A stretch of 64,000 bases of DNA from VRUE01 sp036271315 (GTDB lineage Bacteria > Actinomycetota > Thermoleophilia > Solirubrobacterales > 70-9), in assembly GCA_036271315.1 (NCBI GenBank), contig DATBAV010000043.1, positions 1 to 64,000 on the forward strand, read 5' to 3'. Positions within the stretch are counted from its first letter, which is position 1, and each line of letters begins with the position of its first letter. Shown here in pieces: positions 40,994-49,240 of the stretch. The notes under the pieces are model-generated. The model was not told the origin of the DNA. It worked only from the letters and a program-made list of their open reading frames with translations, and made no database searches. A program made the position numbers and the translations under genes.

Positions 40994-42439
40994 ATGGCCA
41001 CGCAGACGGTAAAGGCGGTCGATCACAAGCTTCTTGCCGCGGGCGAGTGGATCGAGACCGGCGAGTGGGGAGAGGTGAAGAGTCCTTACGACGGGACCGT
41101 GGTCGGCAGGGTCGCTGAAGGCGATGCCGCGCTCGTCGACCGGGCGGTCAAAGCCGCTCACGAGGCCTTTGAGACCGCCGACTTTCCCCAGTACGAGCGG
41201 GCCGCACTGCTCGACCGCGCCGCCGCGCTGGTTCGCGAGCGCCGCGACGACCTCGCCCTGACGATCTCCGCCGAGGCGGGCAAGCCGCTGAAGACGGCGA
41301 CGGTCGAGGCCGAACGCTGCGTCGACACCCTGACCTTCTCGGCGACCGAGGCACGCAAACTGACCGGCGGCACCGTGCCGATGGCGGCGTCGGTGGCCGG
41401 CGTCGGCAAGCTCGGCGTGATGCTGCGCGTCCCCTACGGAGTGGTGGGCGCGATCAGTCCCTTCAACTTCCCACTCAACCTGGTCGCCCACAAGCTCGGC
41501 CCGGCGATCGCCGCCGGTAACGCGATCGTCCTCAAGCCGGCCGGCCAGACGCCGGTCTCGGCCCTGAAGCTGGCCGAGATCCTGGTTGAGGCGGGGCTGC
41601 CCGACGGCTGGCTCAGCGTCATCCCCGGGCCCGGCTCGGAGGTCGGCAACGCGATCGTCGAGCACGAGCTGACCCGCGCCCTCACCTTCACCGGCTCGGC
41701 CGGCGTCGGCTGGGGCATCCGCAGCAAGGTGCCGCACAAGAAGGTCAACCTCGAGCTCGGCTCCAACGCGCCGCTGATCGTCAACGCCGACGGCGACTGG
41801 GAGACGGCCGCCGACAAGGCCAAGCTGCACGCCTTCTCGCACGCCGGCCAGAGCTGCATCTCGATCCAGCGCATCCTCGTCCACGAGGAGATCGCCGACG
41901 CCTTCACGGAGCGGCTCGTCGCCAACACCCGGGAGCTGCGGGTCGGCGATCCGCTCGACTCCGAGACCGACGTCGGCCCGCTGATCACGCCCGGCGACCG
42001 CGACCGGGTCAAGGAGTGGATCGACGAGGCGCTCGCCGCCGGCGCCACGCTGCTGACCGGCGGCGAGCTGGTCGACGAGGGCCGCTGCCTGGCTCCGACC
42101 CTGCTCGGCTCACCGCCCCGCGACGCCAAGGTCTGGTGCGAGGAGATCTTCGGCCCGGTGGCGACGATCGACCGCTTCTCCGACTTCGGCGCGGCGCTCG
42201 AGTCCGCCAACGACTCCAAGTTCGGCCTCCAGGCCGGCGTCTTCACCCGCGACGTCGGCCGCGGCCTCGAAGCGGCCAACACGCTCGAGTTCGGCGGCGT
42301 GCTGATCAACGAGGTGCCGACCTTCCGCGCCGACCAGATGCCCTACGGCGGCGTCAAGGACTCGGGCAACACCCGCGAGGGCCCCTCGTTCGCGGTGATG
42401 GAGCTGACCGAGGAGCGCTTCGTGACGCTGCAGGGTTGA
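40994..42439 (+). CDS. Aldehyde dehydrogenase
   Basis: 481 residues, with ribosome site GAGGAG before ATG 40994. Motifs: ISPFNFPLNLVAHKLGPAIA, GNAIVLKPAGQTP, FTGSAGVGWGIRSKV, catalytic E in NLELGSNAP and C in SHAGQSCISIQRI. The GSNAP and SFNFPLN forms resemble glyceraldehyde-3-phosphate/lactaldehyde dehydrogenases (GapN-like). Substrate unknown. Converges on fumC with 23 bases between stops. Confidence 0.9.
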   Translation: MATQTVKAVDHKLLAAGEWIETGEWGEVKSPYDGTVVGRVAEGDAALVDRAVKAAHEAFETADFPQYERAALLDRAAALVRERRDDLALTISAEAGKPLKTATVEAERCVDTLTFSATEARKLTGGTVPMAASVAGVGKLGVMLRVPYGVVGAISPFNFPLNLVAHKLGPAIAAGNAIVLKPAGQTPVSALKLAEILVEAGLPDGWLSVIPGPGSEVGNAIVEHELTRALTFTGSAGVGWGIRSKVPHKKVNLELGSNAPLIVNADGDWETAADKAKLHAFSHAGQSCISIQRILVHEEIADAFTERLVANTRELRVGDPLDSETDVGPLITPGDRDRVKEWIDEALAAGATLLTGGELVDEGRCLAPTLLGSPPRDAKVWCEEIFGPVATIDRFSDFGAALESANDSKFGLQAGVFTRDVGRGLEAANTLEFGGVLINEVPTFRADQMPYGGVKDSGNTREGPSFAVMELTEERFVTLQG

Positions 42440-42462
42440 GTGCCCGCGCAGGATTCCCGACC

Positions 42463-43791
42463 TTAGTCGTGCGGCCGCGCCATCTTGCGGTGATCCAGCG
42501 CCTCCTCCAGCACCGAGGGCTCGACGCCCTGCTCGAGCGCGACCTCACGCAGCGAGCGGCCTGACTCGGCCGCGGCCTTGACGATGTCGGCGGCGCGGTC
42601 GTAACCGATGTGGGGGTTGAGCGCGGTGGCCGTGGCCAGCGTCGCCTCGGCGTGGCGGGTCGTCATCTCCTCGTTGGCCTCGATCCCGGCGACGCACTTG
42701 ACGTCGAGCAGGCGCGAGGCGGAGGCGAGCAGCTTGATCGAGTCGAGCAGGTTGCGGGCGATCAGCGGCACCCGCACGTTGAGCTCGAACTGGCCCTGGC
42801 TGCCGGCGAGGGTGATCGCGGCGTCGTTGCCGACGACCTGGGCGGCGACCTGGATCACCACCTCAGGGATCACCGGGTTGACCTTGCCGGGCATGATCGA
42901 GGAGCCCTTCTGCAGCTCGGGCAGGCGCAACTCGGCGAGCCCGGCGCGGGGCCCGGAGCCCATCAGCGCCAGGTCGTTGGCGATCTTGTTGAGCGAGATC
43001 GCGTAGACCTTGAGCGCGCCCGAGAGCTCGACCAGGGAGTCGCGGTTGCCCTGCGCCTCGAAGGGATCGAGCGGGGCGGAGATGTCGAGTCCGGTTTCGG
43101 CGCCGAGCCGCTCGCGCACCTTGGCGGCGAACTCGGGGTGGGTGTTGAGCCCGGTGCCGGTGGCGGTGCCGCCGAGCGGGATCTGGCCGACCCGCCGCAA
43201 CGTCGCCTCGACCCGCTGGATGCCGAGCCGCACCTGCGCCGCGTAGCCGCCGAACTCCTGGCCGAGGGTGACCGGGACCGCGTCCATCAGGTGGGTGCGG
43301 CCGGCCTTGACCACGTCGGCGAACTGCTCCGCCTTGGCCTCCAGGGCGCTCTCCAGCGAGCCCATTGCCGGCAGCAGGTCGTGCGTGACCTCGCCCAGCG
43401 CTGCCAGGTGGACGGCAGAGGGAAAGACGTCGTTGGAGGACTGGCCCATGTTGACGTGGTCGTTGGGATGGGCGCCCTCGCCAGCGAGGTTGGCGAGCAC
43501 CTCGTTGGCGTTCATGTTGGAGGAGGTGCCAGAGCCGGTCTGGAAGACGTCGATCGGGAACTGGTCGTCGTGTTCGCCCGCGGCAACCGAGTCGCCCGCG
43601 GCGGCGATCCGCTCGGCCAGGGCCGAGTCGAGCTGGCCGAGCTCGCCGTTGACCAGCGCCGCGGCGGCCTTCAGCCGGCCCAGCCAGCGGACGACGGGAA
43701 CGGGAACCCGCTCGCCGGAAACGGGGAAGTTGTCGACGGCCTTGGTGGTCTCGCCACCCCAGAGCTGCTCAGTCAAAGTCGGTGCCTCCAT
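42463..43791 (-). CDS. fumC: Class II fumarate hydratase
   Basis: 442 residues from ATG 43791 (MEAPTLTEQLWGGETTKAVD). TGSGTSSNMNANEV, HPNDHVNMGQSSNDVFPSA, AGRTHLMDAVPVTLGQEF and the fumarase signature GSSIMPGKVNPV are all present; TGLNTHPEFA lies between. Hydrates fumarate to malate in the TCA cycle. A TACGCT box lies 20 bases before ATG. Confidence 0.95.
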   Translation of the reverse strand: MEAPTLTEQLWGGETTKAVDNFPVSGERVPVPVVRWLGRLKAAAALVNGELGQLDSALAERIAAAGDSVAAGEHDDQFPIDVFQTGSGTSSNMNANEVLANLAGEGAHPNDHVNMGQSSNDVFPSAVHLAALGEVTHDLLPAMGSLESALEAKAEQFADVVKAGRTHLMDAVPVTLGQEFGGYAAQVRLGIQRVEATLRRVGQIPLGGTATGTGLNTHPEFAAKVRERLGAETGLDISAPLDPFEAQGNRDSLVELSGALKVYAISLNKIANDLALMGSGPRAGLAELRLPELQKGSSIMPGKVNPVIPEVVIQVAAQVVGNDAAITLAGSQGQFELNVRVPLIARNLLDSIKLLASASRLLDVKCVAGIEANEEMTTRHAEATLATATALNPHIGYDRAADIVKAAAESGRSLREVALEQGVEPSVLEEALDHRKMARPHD

Positions 43792-43807
43792 CGAAGTCGT
43801 GGTCGCT

Positions 43808-45061
43808 TCAGCGTATTGAGCCGGCGGTTCCGCCTGCGTCCAAGTCGAGCAGCCTGGCCCTGCCGGTGAGTCCGAGCAGCGCCTGCGCCGTGGTCCAAGC
43901 GGGCGTCGGCGAGCTGCCCGGCCGGTAAGCGATCGAGCCGTCGCGGTGGGCGAGCGAGACCAGGTAATCGAGCGGACCGCGCTCGGATGGGGCGAGCGAG
44001 CGGCGCGGGTCGATCCCGGCGAGGCGCAGGGCGACCGTCGCCAGGCCGGTGCTCTGCGCGTTGGAGTCCCCGCCCGGCAGCGCCGGGAAACCACCGTCCG
44101 CCGATTGCGCCGAGCGGAGGAAGGCGCCCGCGCGCGCGAGCGCCGCGCTCCTTCCCCCGACGGCGAGGGCCCAGCTGGCGAGGCCGGTGGTGTCGATGTC
44201 TGGTTCCACGCCGGGGCGATAGCCGAAACCACCATTGGAAGATTGGTTGGCGACCAACCAGGCGGCGGCGTGGGCGGCGGCGCGGGGACGGGAGTCGCGC
44301 AGGGCGAGCACCGCCAGCGCGGTCGCGTTGACGTCGGCCCCGAAGGAGCCGTTGGCGGCCTGGGCGTGGAGTCGCGGTCCGACCAGCGCCGCGGCCGCGG
44401 CCGCCGGGCTGCCATCGCCGCGCAGGGCAAGGGCGAGGCGCGCCCAGGCTTCGCCGCGTTGGCGCCGGAGGAAGAGAATCGCGTTGGCGACCACTCGCCG
44501 CAGCCGTTTGGAGGACGGTCCCGCTTTTGCCGCCGCGCCGGGCGACCCAGCTCCGCCACCCGGATTCTGGGGGGAAACCGGTGGCGGTTGCGGCGAACCC
44601 TGCCCGTAGAGGGGGCCGTAGAAGAAGCTGACCGAGTCCCCTTCGGCCACCTGGGCCAGGCAGCCACCTGCCGAGAAGCGGCCGTTGACGGTCAGCGACC
44701 AGTAGCGATCCGGGGCGGCCGAGGCGTAGGGACCGATGCGGTCGATGAAGAAGTCACGGAAGCTCGGGTCCCAGTTGCCGCGCCAGGCGATGCCGGCGGT
44801 TCGCATCGCGTCGTCGAGAGCTCCCGTCGCGGTCGGCCCGGGCGCCGAGCTGGGGGAGCCGGAGCAGGGATGGGCGCCGCTGCCGTCACCACCGTCGACG
44901 GGATGCGGCTGGGTGTCGACCGGGCCGTCGAAGAGCGGCGCCGGGGCGCCGGCGGCAGTGACGCTGAGCGCCACCACCGTGGCGCCGGCCGGTGCGGCAG
45001 GCGCCGCCACGGCCGCCGAGGCGACCGTGGCGAGAAGCGCTGCCGCTAGCCGGGCCCTCAC
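43808..45061 (-). CDS. Secreted DUF4430 plus alpha/alpha-barrel repeat protein (candidate cobalamin binder)
   Basis: 417 residues with a signal peptide (LAAALLATVASAAVAAPAAP). A DUF4430-like domain comes first (DRYWSLTVNGRFSAGGCLAQ, then VAEGDSVSFFYGP). After a Pro/Gly linker comes an alpha/alpha-toroid repeat region of the prenyltransferase/squalene-cyclase type (VNATALAVLALRDS, SSNGGFGYRPGVEPDIDTTG, SADGGFPALPGGDSNAQSTG). The domains are those of transcobalamin in reverse order. ATG overlaps the upstream stop (ATGA); the operon starts behind a cobalamin riboswitch. Vitamin B12 binding is inferred. Confidence 0.75.
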   Translation of the reverse strand: MRARLAAALLATVASAAVAAPAAPAGATVVALSVTAAGAPAPLFDGPVDTQPHPVDGGDGSGAHPCSGSPSSAPGPTATGALDDAMRTAGIAWRGNWDPSFRDFFIDRIGPYASAAPDRYWSLTVNGRFSAGGCLAQVAEGDSVSFFYGPLYGQGSPQPPPVSPQNPGGGAGSPGAAAKAGPSSKRLRRVVANAILFLRRQRGEAWARLALALRGDGSPAAAAAALVGPRLHAQAANGSFGADVNATALAVLALRDSRPRAAAHAAAWLVANQSSNGGFGYRPGVEPDIDTTGLASWALAVGGRSAALARAGAFLRSAQSADGGFPALPGGDSNAQSTGLATVALRLAGIDPRRSLAPSERGPLDYLVSLAHRDGSIAYRPGSSPTPAWTTAQALLGLTGRARLLDLDAGGTAGSIR

Positions 45062-46842
45062 TCGGAGACGATCCGCCTCGCGTGGGTGAGCCGGACGGAG
45101 CCGTCTTCGGCCCGGGTGGCGGCGGTGAGGCGAAGCCTCAGCCGCGGCCGCTGGGCAAGCACCGTGGTGAGAGCGCCGCCGCCGTCGACCGCGACCGCCT
45201 GTGCCGCGCCCGAATCGAGCTCGAACCCGGCCGTGCCGAGCGTGCGCAGCGAGTCGCCCCGCCCCGTCCGGTACTGGACCGTGAGCGTGCCGCGGCAGCC
45301 GCCGACACCGTTGCCGCGCGGGCAGCGCAGACGGATCGCGATGCCACTTCCTTGCAGACGTGCCTTGCCGCGCAGGGACACGCGCGGCCCGTGCACCCGG
45401 CCGTGCTTCGCCTTCTTCAGCGGCGGGACCTCGACTTTCGGCGCGGGTCCCGGGTTCGCCGTCTTCGCGCCGAACTGGAGGAAGACGAGATCGCCAAGTC
45501 CGACCGTTTCGGCGGCCTCGCTTTGCGGCGAGCTACCGTCGAGGCTGGCCCGCCAGCCGTAGTCGGGCGTTTCGGCGACGCCGTCGAGCGAGTCGACGTG
45601 CACGCCGGCGCTGCCGGTCGACGCGTCGAAGCCGGCGACGCAACCGGACGGAGTGGACGCCGCCTTGGCGTCGGCGAGCACCTGCTCCAGGTCATCGCCG
45701 GTCTTGCTGTCGACCCGGCACATGCGCACGTTGCCGGCGCCCGGCCCGTGGTCGATCACCAGTGTGATCGGCACATCCGTGCCGGGCGCCACCGGCGCTA
45801 CCGGCCGCACCGCCGGGCTGACCCCGTCGAGCCGAGCCGGAGGGGCCGTCGAGAAGCCGATGCCGCCCAGTGGCCGCACCGAGTCATAGGTCTCGAAAGC
45901 GCCGCCGGCGTATTCGCCGGTCCAGTCGAAGTGGCCGTCGGGCCGCTGCAGCGAGACCAGGTAGTCGAGCGGGGTCTTGCCCTGGGCGGTGGTCCATTCG
46001 GCGCTCTGGGGATCGATCCCGCACTGGATCAGGCCGCTGGTCACCCAGGAGGTGGTGTCGGTGTTGACGCCGATCCCGAACGATTCCGGCGGGGCGATGA
46101 AGCCGCCCGTCGCCGGGTCCTGCAGGGTGTGCAGCAGGGTCAGCGCTTTGCTCAGATCCGGGTCGCTCGGCGTGACCCCGGCGGCGCAGAAGGCGGCGAC
46201 CACGGAACCGGTCATGTCAGTGTCGGCGGGGGCGCCCGGCGAGGCGTTCCAGGTCCAGCCGCCGTCAGGCAGCTGTTTGGTGCGCAGGTAGTCGACGATC
46301 TTGCGCAGGATCGGCTGCGGGGCGCCGGCCTGGTGCAGGGCGAGCACGCCGAAGATGTCGTCGTTGAGCAGCCCCGGTTCGCCGATCTGGGTGCCGTCGA
46401 ACAGTTCGGCGATACGGGCGACGAGGTTGCTGGTCGTCGTGTCGGCGGTCGAGGCCGATAGCCGCGAGGGCTGGATCCCGCCGGCGACGCCGCTGAGGAT
46501 TCCACGCTCGGCGTCGGTGCCGGCGCCCCCGGGTCCCGTCGTTTGCCATTCGTCCAGGTAGAAGTCCTGGGCGCTGGGGTTCGCCAGCGAGGTGCTGACA
46601 TCGGCGGCGTTGATGCCGGCGGCGGCGAGGGCGATCATGCCCCAGTCGCTGCCGATGCTGCCGCTTTCTTCCTGGTTGGCCTGGAACCAATTGGCACCGC
46701 GATCCGCGGCGTGCTCGGCCTGGGCCGGGGTTACGTAAGCGCCCGCGCTGCCGGCCGCGACGGCCAGGGCCGCGAGGGCGATGCCCAGCGCGGCAAGTGT
46801 GCGCAGGGACCATCGGGGGGCGATTCTCTGTGGCGTATTCAT
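45058..46842 (-). CDS. Secreted alpha/alpha-barrel plus DUF4430 protein under a B12 riboswitch
   Basis: 594 residues from ATG 46842, with AAGGAG eight bases upstream. Signal peptide (LRTLAALGIALAALAVAAGS); alpha/alpha-barrel repeats at about 35-330 (FGVLALHQAG, LPDGGWTWNASPGAPADTDM, TDTTSWVTSGLIQCGIDPQS, LDYLVSLQRPDGHFDW); DUF4430-like domain at about 365-460 (VPITLVIDHGPGAGNVRMCR, GWRASLDGSS, VGLGDLVFLQFG). This is the domain order of animal intrinsic factor and transcobalamin. The C-terminal 130 residues form a beta-rich region with a Cys pair (RCPRGNGVGGCRG). Riboswitch control makes an extracellular cobalamin-scavenging role likely. Confidence 0.8.
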   Translation of the reverse strand: MNTPQRIAPRWSLRTLAALGIALAALAVAAGSAGAYVTPAQAEHAADRGANWFQANQEESGSIGSDWGMIALAAAGINAADVSTSLANPSAQDFYLDEWQTTGPGGAGTDAERGILSGVAGGIQPSRLSASTADTTTSNLVARIAELFDGTQIGEPGLLNDDIFGVLALHQAGAPQPILRKIVDYLRTKQLPDGGWTWNASPGAPADTDMTGSVVAAFCAAGVTPSDPDLSKALTLLHTLQDPATGGFIAPPESFGIGVNTDTTSWVTSGLIQCGIDPQSAEWTTAQGKTPLDYLVSLQRPDGHFDWTGEYAGGAFETYDSVRPLGGIGFSTAPPARLDGVSPAVRPVAPVAPGTDVPITLVIDHGPGAGNVRMCRVDSKTGDDLEQVLADAKAASTPSGCVAGFDASTGSAGVHVDSLDGVAETPDYGWRASLDGSSPQSEAAETVGLGDLVFLQFGAKTANPGPAPKVEVPPLKKAKHGRVHGPRVSLRGKARLQGSGIAIRLRCPRGNGVGGCRGTLTVQYRTGRGDSLRTLGTAGFELDSGAAQAVAVDGGGALTTVLAQRPRLRLRLTAATRAEDGSVRLTHARRIVSE

Positions 46843-46872
46843 GTCGCCAACTCCTTTTTCAAGGGCGGCGAC
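46843..46872 (-). promoter_or_regulatory. Hairpin sequestering the ribosome site
   Basis: On the minus strand GTCGCC and GGCGAC bracket a loop in which CCTT pairs with AAGG of the AAAAAGGAG ribosome site, directly before ATG 46842. This is a plausible translational expression platform for the cobalamin riboswitch upstream. Confidence 0.55.
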
Positions 46873-46930
46873 GCACGCGCACAACCGTGTCGAGTGAGCC
46901 GGCCGCCTAGTCGCGAGGCGAACCTCATTA

Positions 46931-47083
46931 CGACTCTCGACCGGATATTCGGGCTCGGGATCGTCCTCCTGACCACCCTTCCCGGACCTTTTTGTCGGCC
47001 CAGTGGGACTACCGGTCAGTCGTCACCCATACCGCTGCGCGTCAGCCCCGGATTCGCACCGGAGTTCCCCGCGTCGTGAGTCG
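46931..47083 (-). promoter_or_regulatory. Cobalamin riboswitch
   Basis: The minus strand carries GGGGAACTCCGGTGCGAATC followed by CGGGGCTGACGCGCAGCGGT, the conserved core of the Actinobacteria-type cobalamin aptamer. The B12-box counterpart GAGCCCGAATATCCGGTC comes near the 3' end, and CGACTC (47078-47083) pairs with GAGTCG (46931-46936) as P1. It lies 89 bases before the start of the secreted alpha/alpha-barrel gene. High cobalamin should reduce expression. Confidence 0.9.
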
Positions 47084-47114
47084 GCGCCACCCTAACACGG
47101 CGTCGCGGAGCTGC

Positions 47115-47588
47115 TCAGCCGCCCGCCTGGCCGGCGTCGAACCCTTCGCGGTAGACGCGCAGGAAGTCCGCCGAGGGCGGGCGGTTGTCCGGGCTGTAGC
47201 GGGCGGCGGCGGTGAGGCGGCGGATCAGCTCGGCATGGATGCCGTCGGTTTGGGAGGCGCCGCGTTCGGCGGCGCCGAGCAGGTAGCCGAGTCGCAGGTT
47301 GGCGTCGCCACCCGGTTCGGCTCGTGCTTCCGCGTTGAGCTTCGTCGCCACCCCGACCAGTGCGGTGCCGACCGTGGCCAGATCGCCGGCCTTCTGGTTC
47401 TCAGCGAGGCATTCGCTGATCGAAGTCTCGCCCAGTTTGACTTCGCCGGGGGCGGTGTGCAGTGCCTTCAGGTAGGCGCCTTCGCCTTCGAGGCAGGCAA
47501 CCGGCGTCGTGTCGCTCGGCTGCCCGCAGGCGCTGAGAAGGAGCCCGGCCCCAAGGCAGACTGATGTGGCAATGACTCGGAATCGCAC
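47115..47588 (-). CDS. Hypothetical lipoprotein
   Basis: 157 residues with lipoprotein signal (MRFRVIATSVCLGAGLLLSA then lipobox Cys at about 21). Mature part is helical (YLKALHTAPGEVKLGETSIS, GIHAELIRRLTAAARYSPDN). No family named. It is on the same strand and just upstream of the riboswitch, but separated from it by the aptamer's own promoter region. A role with the cobalamin genes is possible only by position. Confidence 0.75.
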   Translation of the reverse strand: MRFRVIATSVCLGAGLLLSACGQPSDTTPVACLEGEGAYLKALHTAPGEVKLGETSISECLAENQKAGDLATVGTALVGVATKLNAEARAEPGGDANLRLGYLLGAAERGASQTDGIHAELIRRLTAAARYSPDNRPPSADFLRVYREGFDAGQAGG

Positions 47589-47711
47589 ATCGAATCCATA
47601 TCAAGCCGCCCTGTCGAGGGCATTACTCAGCGGTTTCGTACTTATTTGGTCTTGCGGTTCCATAGTGACTACTAAGAGAATCTAGATATATAAATCGATT
47701 CTGGAGGCTCG

Positions 47712-48431
47712 ATGATTCCGATCCACAACACATGCAACACGGTCGTCATGCTGCTCGTTGCCGGCGGCGTGGGACTGATTGGTGGGATCGGAGCTGGTCT
47801 TCTCGAAATACGCCGCGACCCCAAAAAGGCAAAAGAGTGCCGCAAAGCGATCGCCTCCTGTGTCCTTCTAGGGGGCATCGCGGCGGTTGCGATCCTCTAC
47901 TTCTTTCCGCCCGAAGAAGTGGTCGGCTCTGTGACGGTTGAAGGCTTGACCAAGCCCATCAAGGAATACGACCTGACGAAACTAGTCGCACTCGCCCTGA
48001 TCGTCGGGTCTGCGGGTGCAAATTTTCTCCTCGTCATGCAGAAAAAGACCCTCGATCTCCTTGAAGCGGAAAAAGAAACGGCGGAAGCGGAAAAGGAATC
48101 GGCGGAAAAAGAAGGCGAAGCGAACACGGCTAAGGCAACGGCTTCCGAGGCAATGGTTGGTGTGGGCAATCAGGTGCCGGCACTAGTCAGCGCAAGTGTC
48201 ATAAAAGCGGCGACGCCAACCATCCGCAAAGCACTTGAAAAAGCCGGGGCTCGAAAAGCAACGAAAGCGCTTCCTCCGGAGATTGTCACCTCCGTGCTCA
48301 AGGAGGTTGCGGAGAAGACCGAAGAAGCAGCCGAAGCATTGATCGAACCGGTGGTTCAGGATGCTCAAGAGCGAATTCTCGTCGGCCCGCCGGAGCAAGC
48401 TTCGGAGCAGTCACATCCAAGTGACCGTTAG
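47712..48431 (+). CDS. Membrane protein with coiled-coil
   Basis: 239 residues, with GGAGG before ATG 47712. Three membrane helices (about 10-31, 46-66, 90-108), then a Glu/Ala/Lys-rich coiled-coil (EAEKETAEAEKESAEKEGEA) and a helical tail. GC is lower than in neighbours. The upstream 120 bases are AT-rich with an inverted repeat AGAATC...GATTCT around 47680-47702. Function unknown; possibly an acquired gene. Confidence 0.65.
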   Translation: MIPIHNTCNTVVMLLVAGGVGLIGGIGAGLLEIRRDPKKAKECRKAIASCVLLGGIAAVAILYFFPPEEVVGSVTVEGLTKPIKEYDLTKLVALALIVGSAGANFLLVMQKKTLDLLEAEKETAEAEKESAEKEGEANTAKATASEAMVGVGNQVPALVSASVIKAATPTIRKALEKAGARKATKALPPEIVTSVLKEVAEKTEEAAEALIEPVVQDAQERILVGPPEQASEQSHPSDR

Positions 48432-48450
48432 GAGGGTGCGGGCACGCGGA

Positions 48451-49170
48451 TCAGTCGCCGCGGGGCGAGACGCCGCCGGAGTGAATCGTCCCGATGCCGC
48501 CAGGAGGCCCGGTCGGCAGTTTCTGCGGCGGCGAGCTGGGCCGGGGCTTGCGCGGCTTGCGTTCGCTGGCCGGGCCCGTGGGGAAGACTTCGACCCATTC
48601 GGCGAGCTGAAACATGGCGGCCGGCGCATGCTGCCAGGAGAGGTGGAGGTGGTTGCCGCAGCCGTGCCCGGCGTCGCCGTTGTAGCCGACCCAGCGGAAG
48701 GGCGGCACCGGCTCGTTCTGCACTGGCTCGGCCCATTCGGCGAGGCGGGTGATCGGCGCCCAACTGGCGTCGCATTTACCGGGAGTCCCGTTTAGCGGCA
48801 CCACGTCGACGGCGACGCCGTTGTAGTGATCGGAGCCTTTGACGTGGCACATGTTGCAGCCGACGTGTTCGCCGTTGGGCAGGGGCCCCGAGTAGCCGTC
48901 GGTGACGTAGATCGGGTAGCGGGCGGCGATCCAGCGCAGATCGCCGAGGATGCGCTTGTCGACCATGTCGCCTTCTTCGTGCGGGATCGAGGCCGGGATC
49001 GCCACGATTTCGCCGGGCGTGTGGACCACCCTGGTTGCCGTCGGCCCGGCGCTGGCCTGCGCCGCCCAGAGCAGGCAGATCGCCGCCACGGCGGCAATTC
49101 CAACCAGCGCGCGGCTGGCGAGCGCAGCGCGGCAGGCGAGTTGCCAGATCGTCTGTGAAGTACCCCTCAC
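48451..49170 (-). CDS. Secreted M15-like metallopeptidase
   Basis: 239 residues from GTG 49170 (a longer frame to 49308 runs past the divergent gene start at 49241). Signal/anchor segment RALVGIAAVAAICLLWAAQA. The zinc-site pattern is SDHYNGVAVDVVPL and CGNHLHLSW (H...D...HLH), as in M15/VanY-like D-Ala-D-Ala peptidases, with extra Cys residues (VGCNMCH) suggesting disulfides. Pro-rich C-terminus. Probably acts on the cell wall. Confidence 0.7.
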   Translation of the reverse strand: MRGTSQTIWQLACRAALASRALVGIAAVAAICLLWAAQASAGPTATRVVHTPGEIVAIPASIPHEEGDMVDKRILGDLRWIAARYPIYVTDGYSGPLPNGEHVGCNMCHVKGSDHYNGVAVDVVPLNGTPGKCDASWAPITRLAEWAEPVQNEPVPPFRWVGYNGDAGHGCGNHLHLSWQHAPAAMFQLAEWVEVFPTGPASERKPRKPRPSSPPQKLPTGPPGGIGTIHSGGVSPRGD

Positions 49171-49240
49171 GCCCTCGCTTATCGACCGCCCCGGGGGGTG
49201 ACCTTGAGGGCTGCATGTCCCCGGTAGGGTTCTGACCGGT

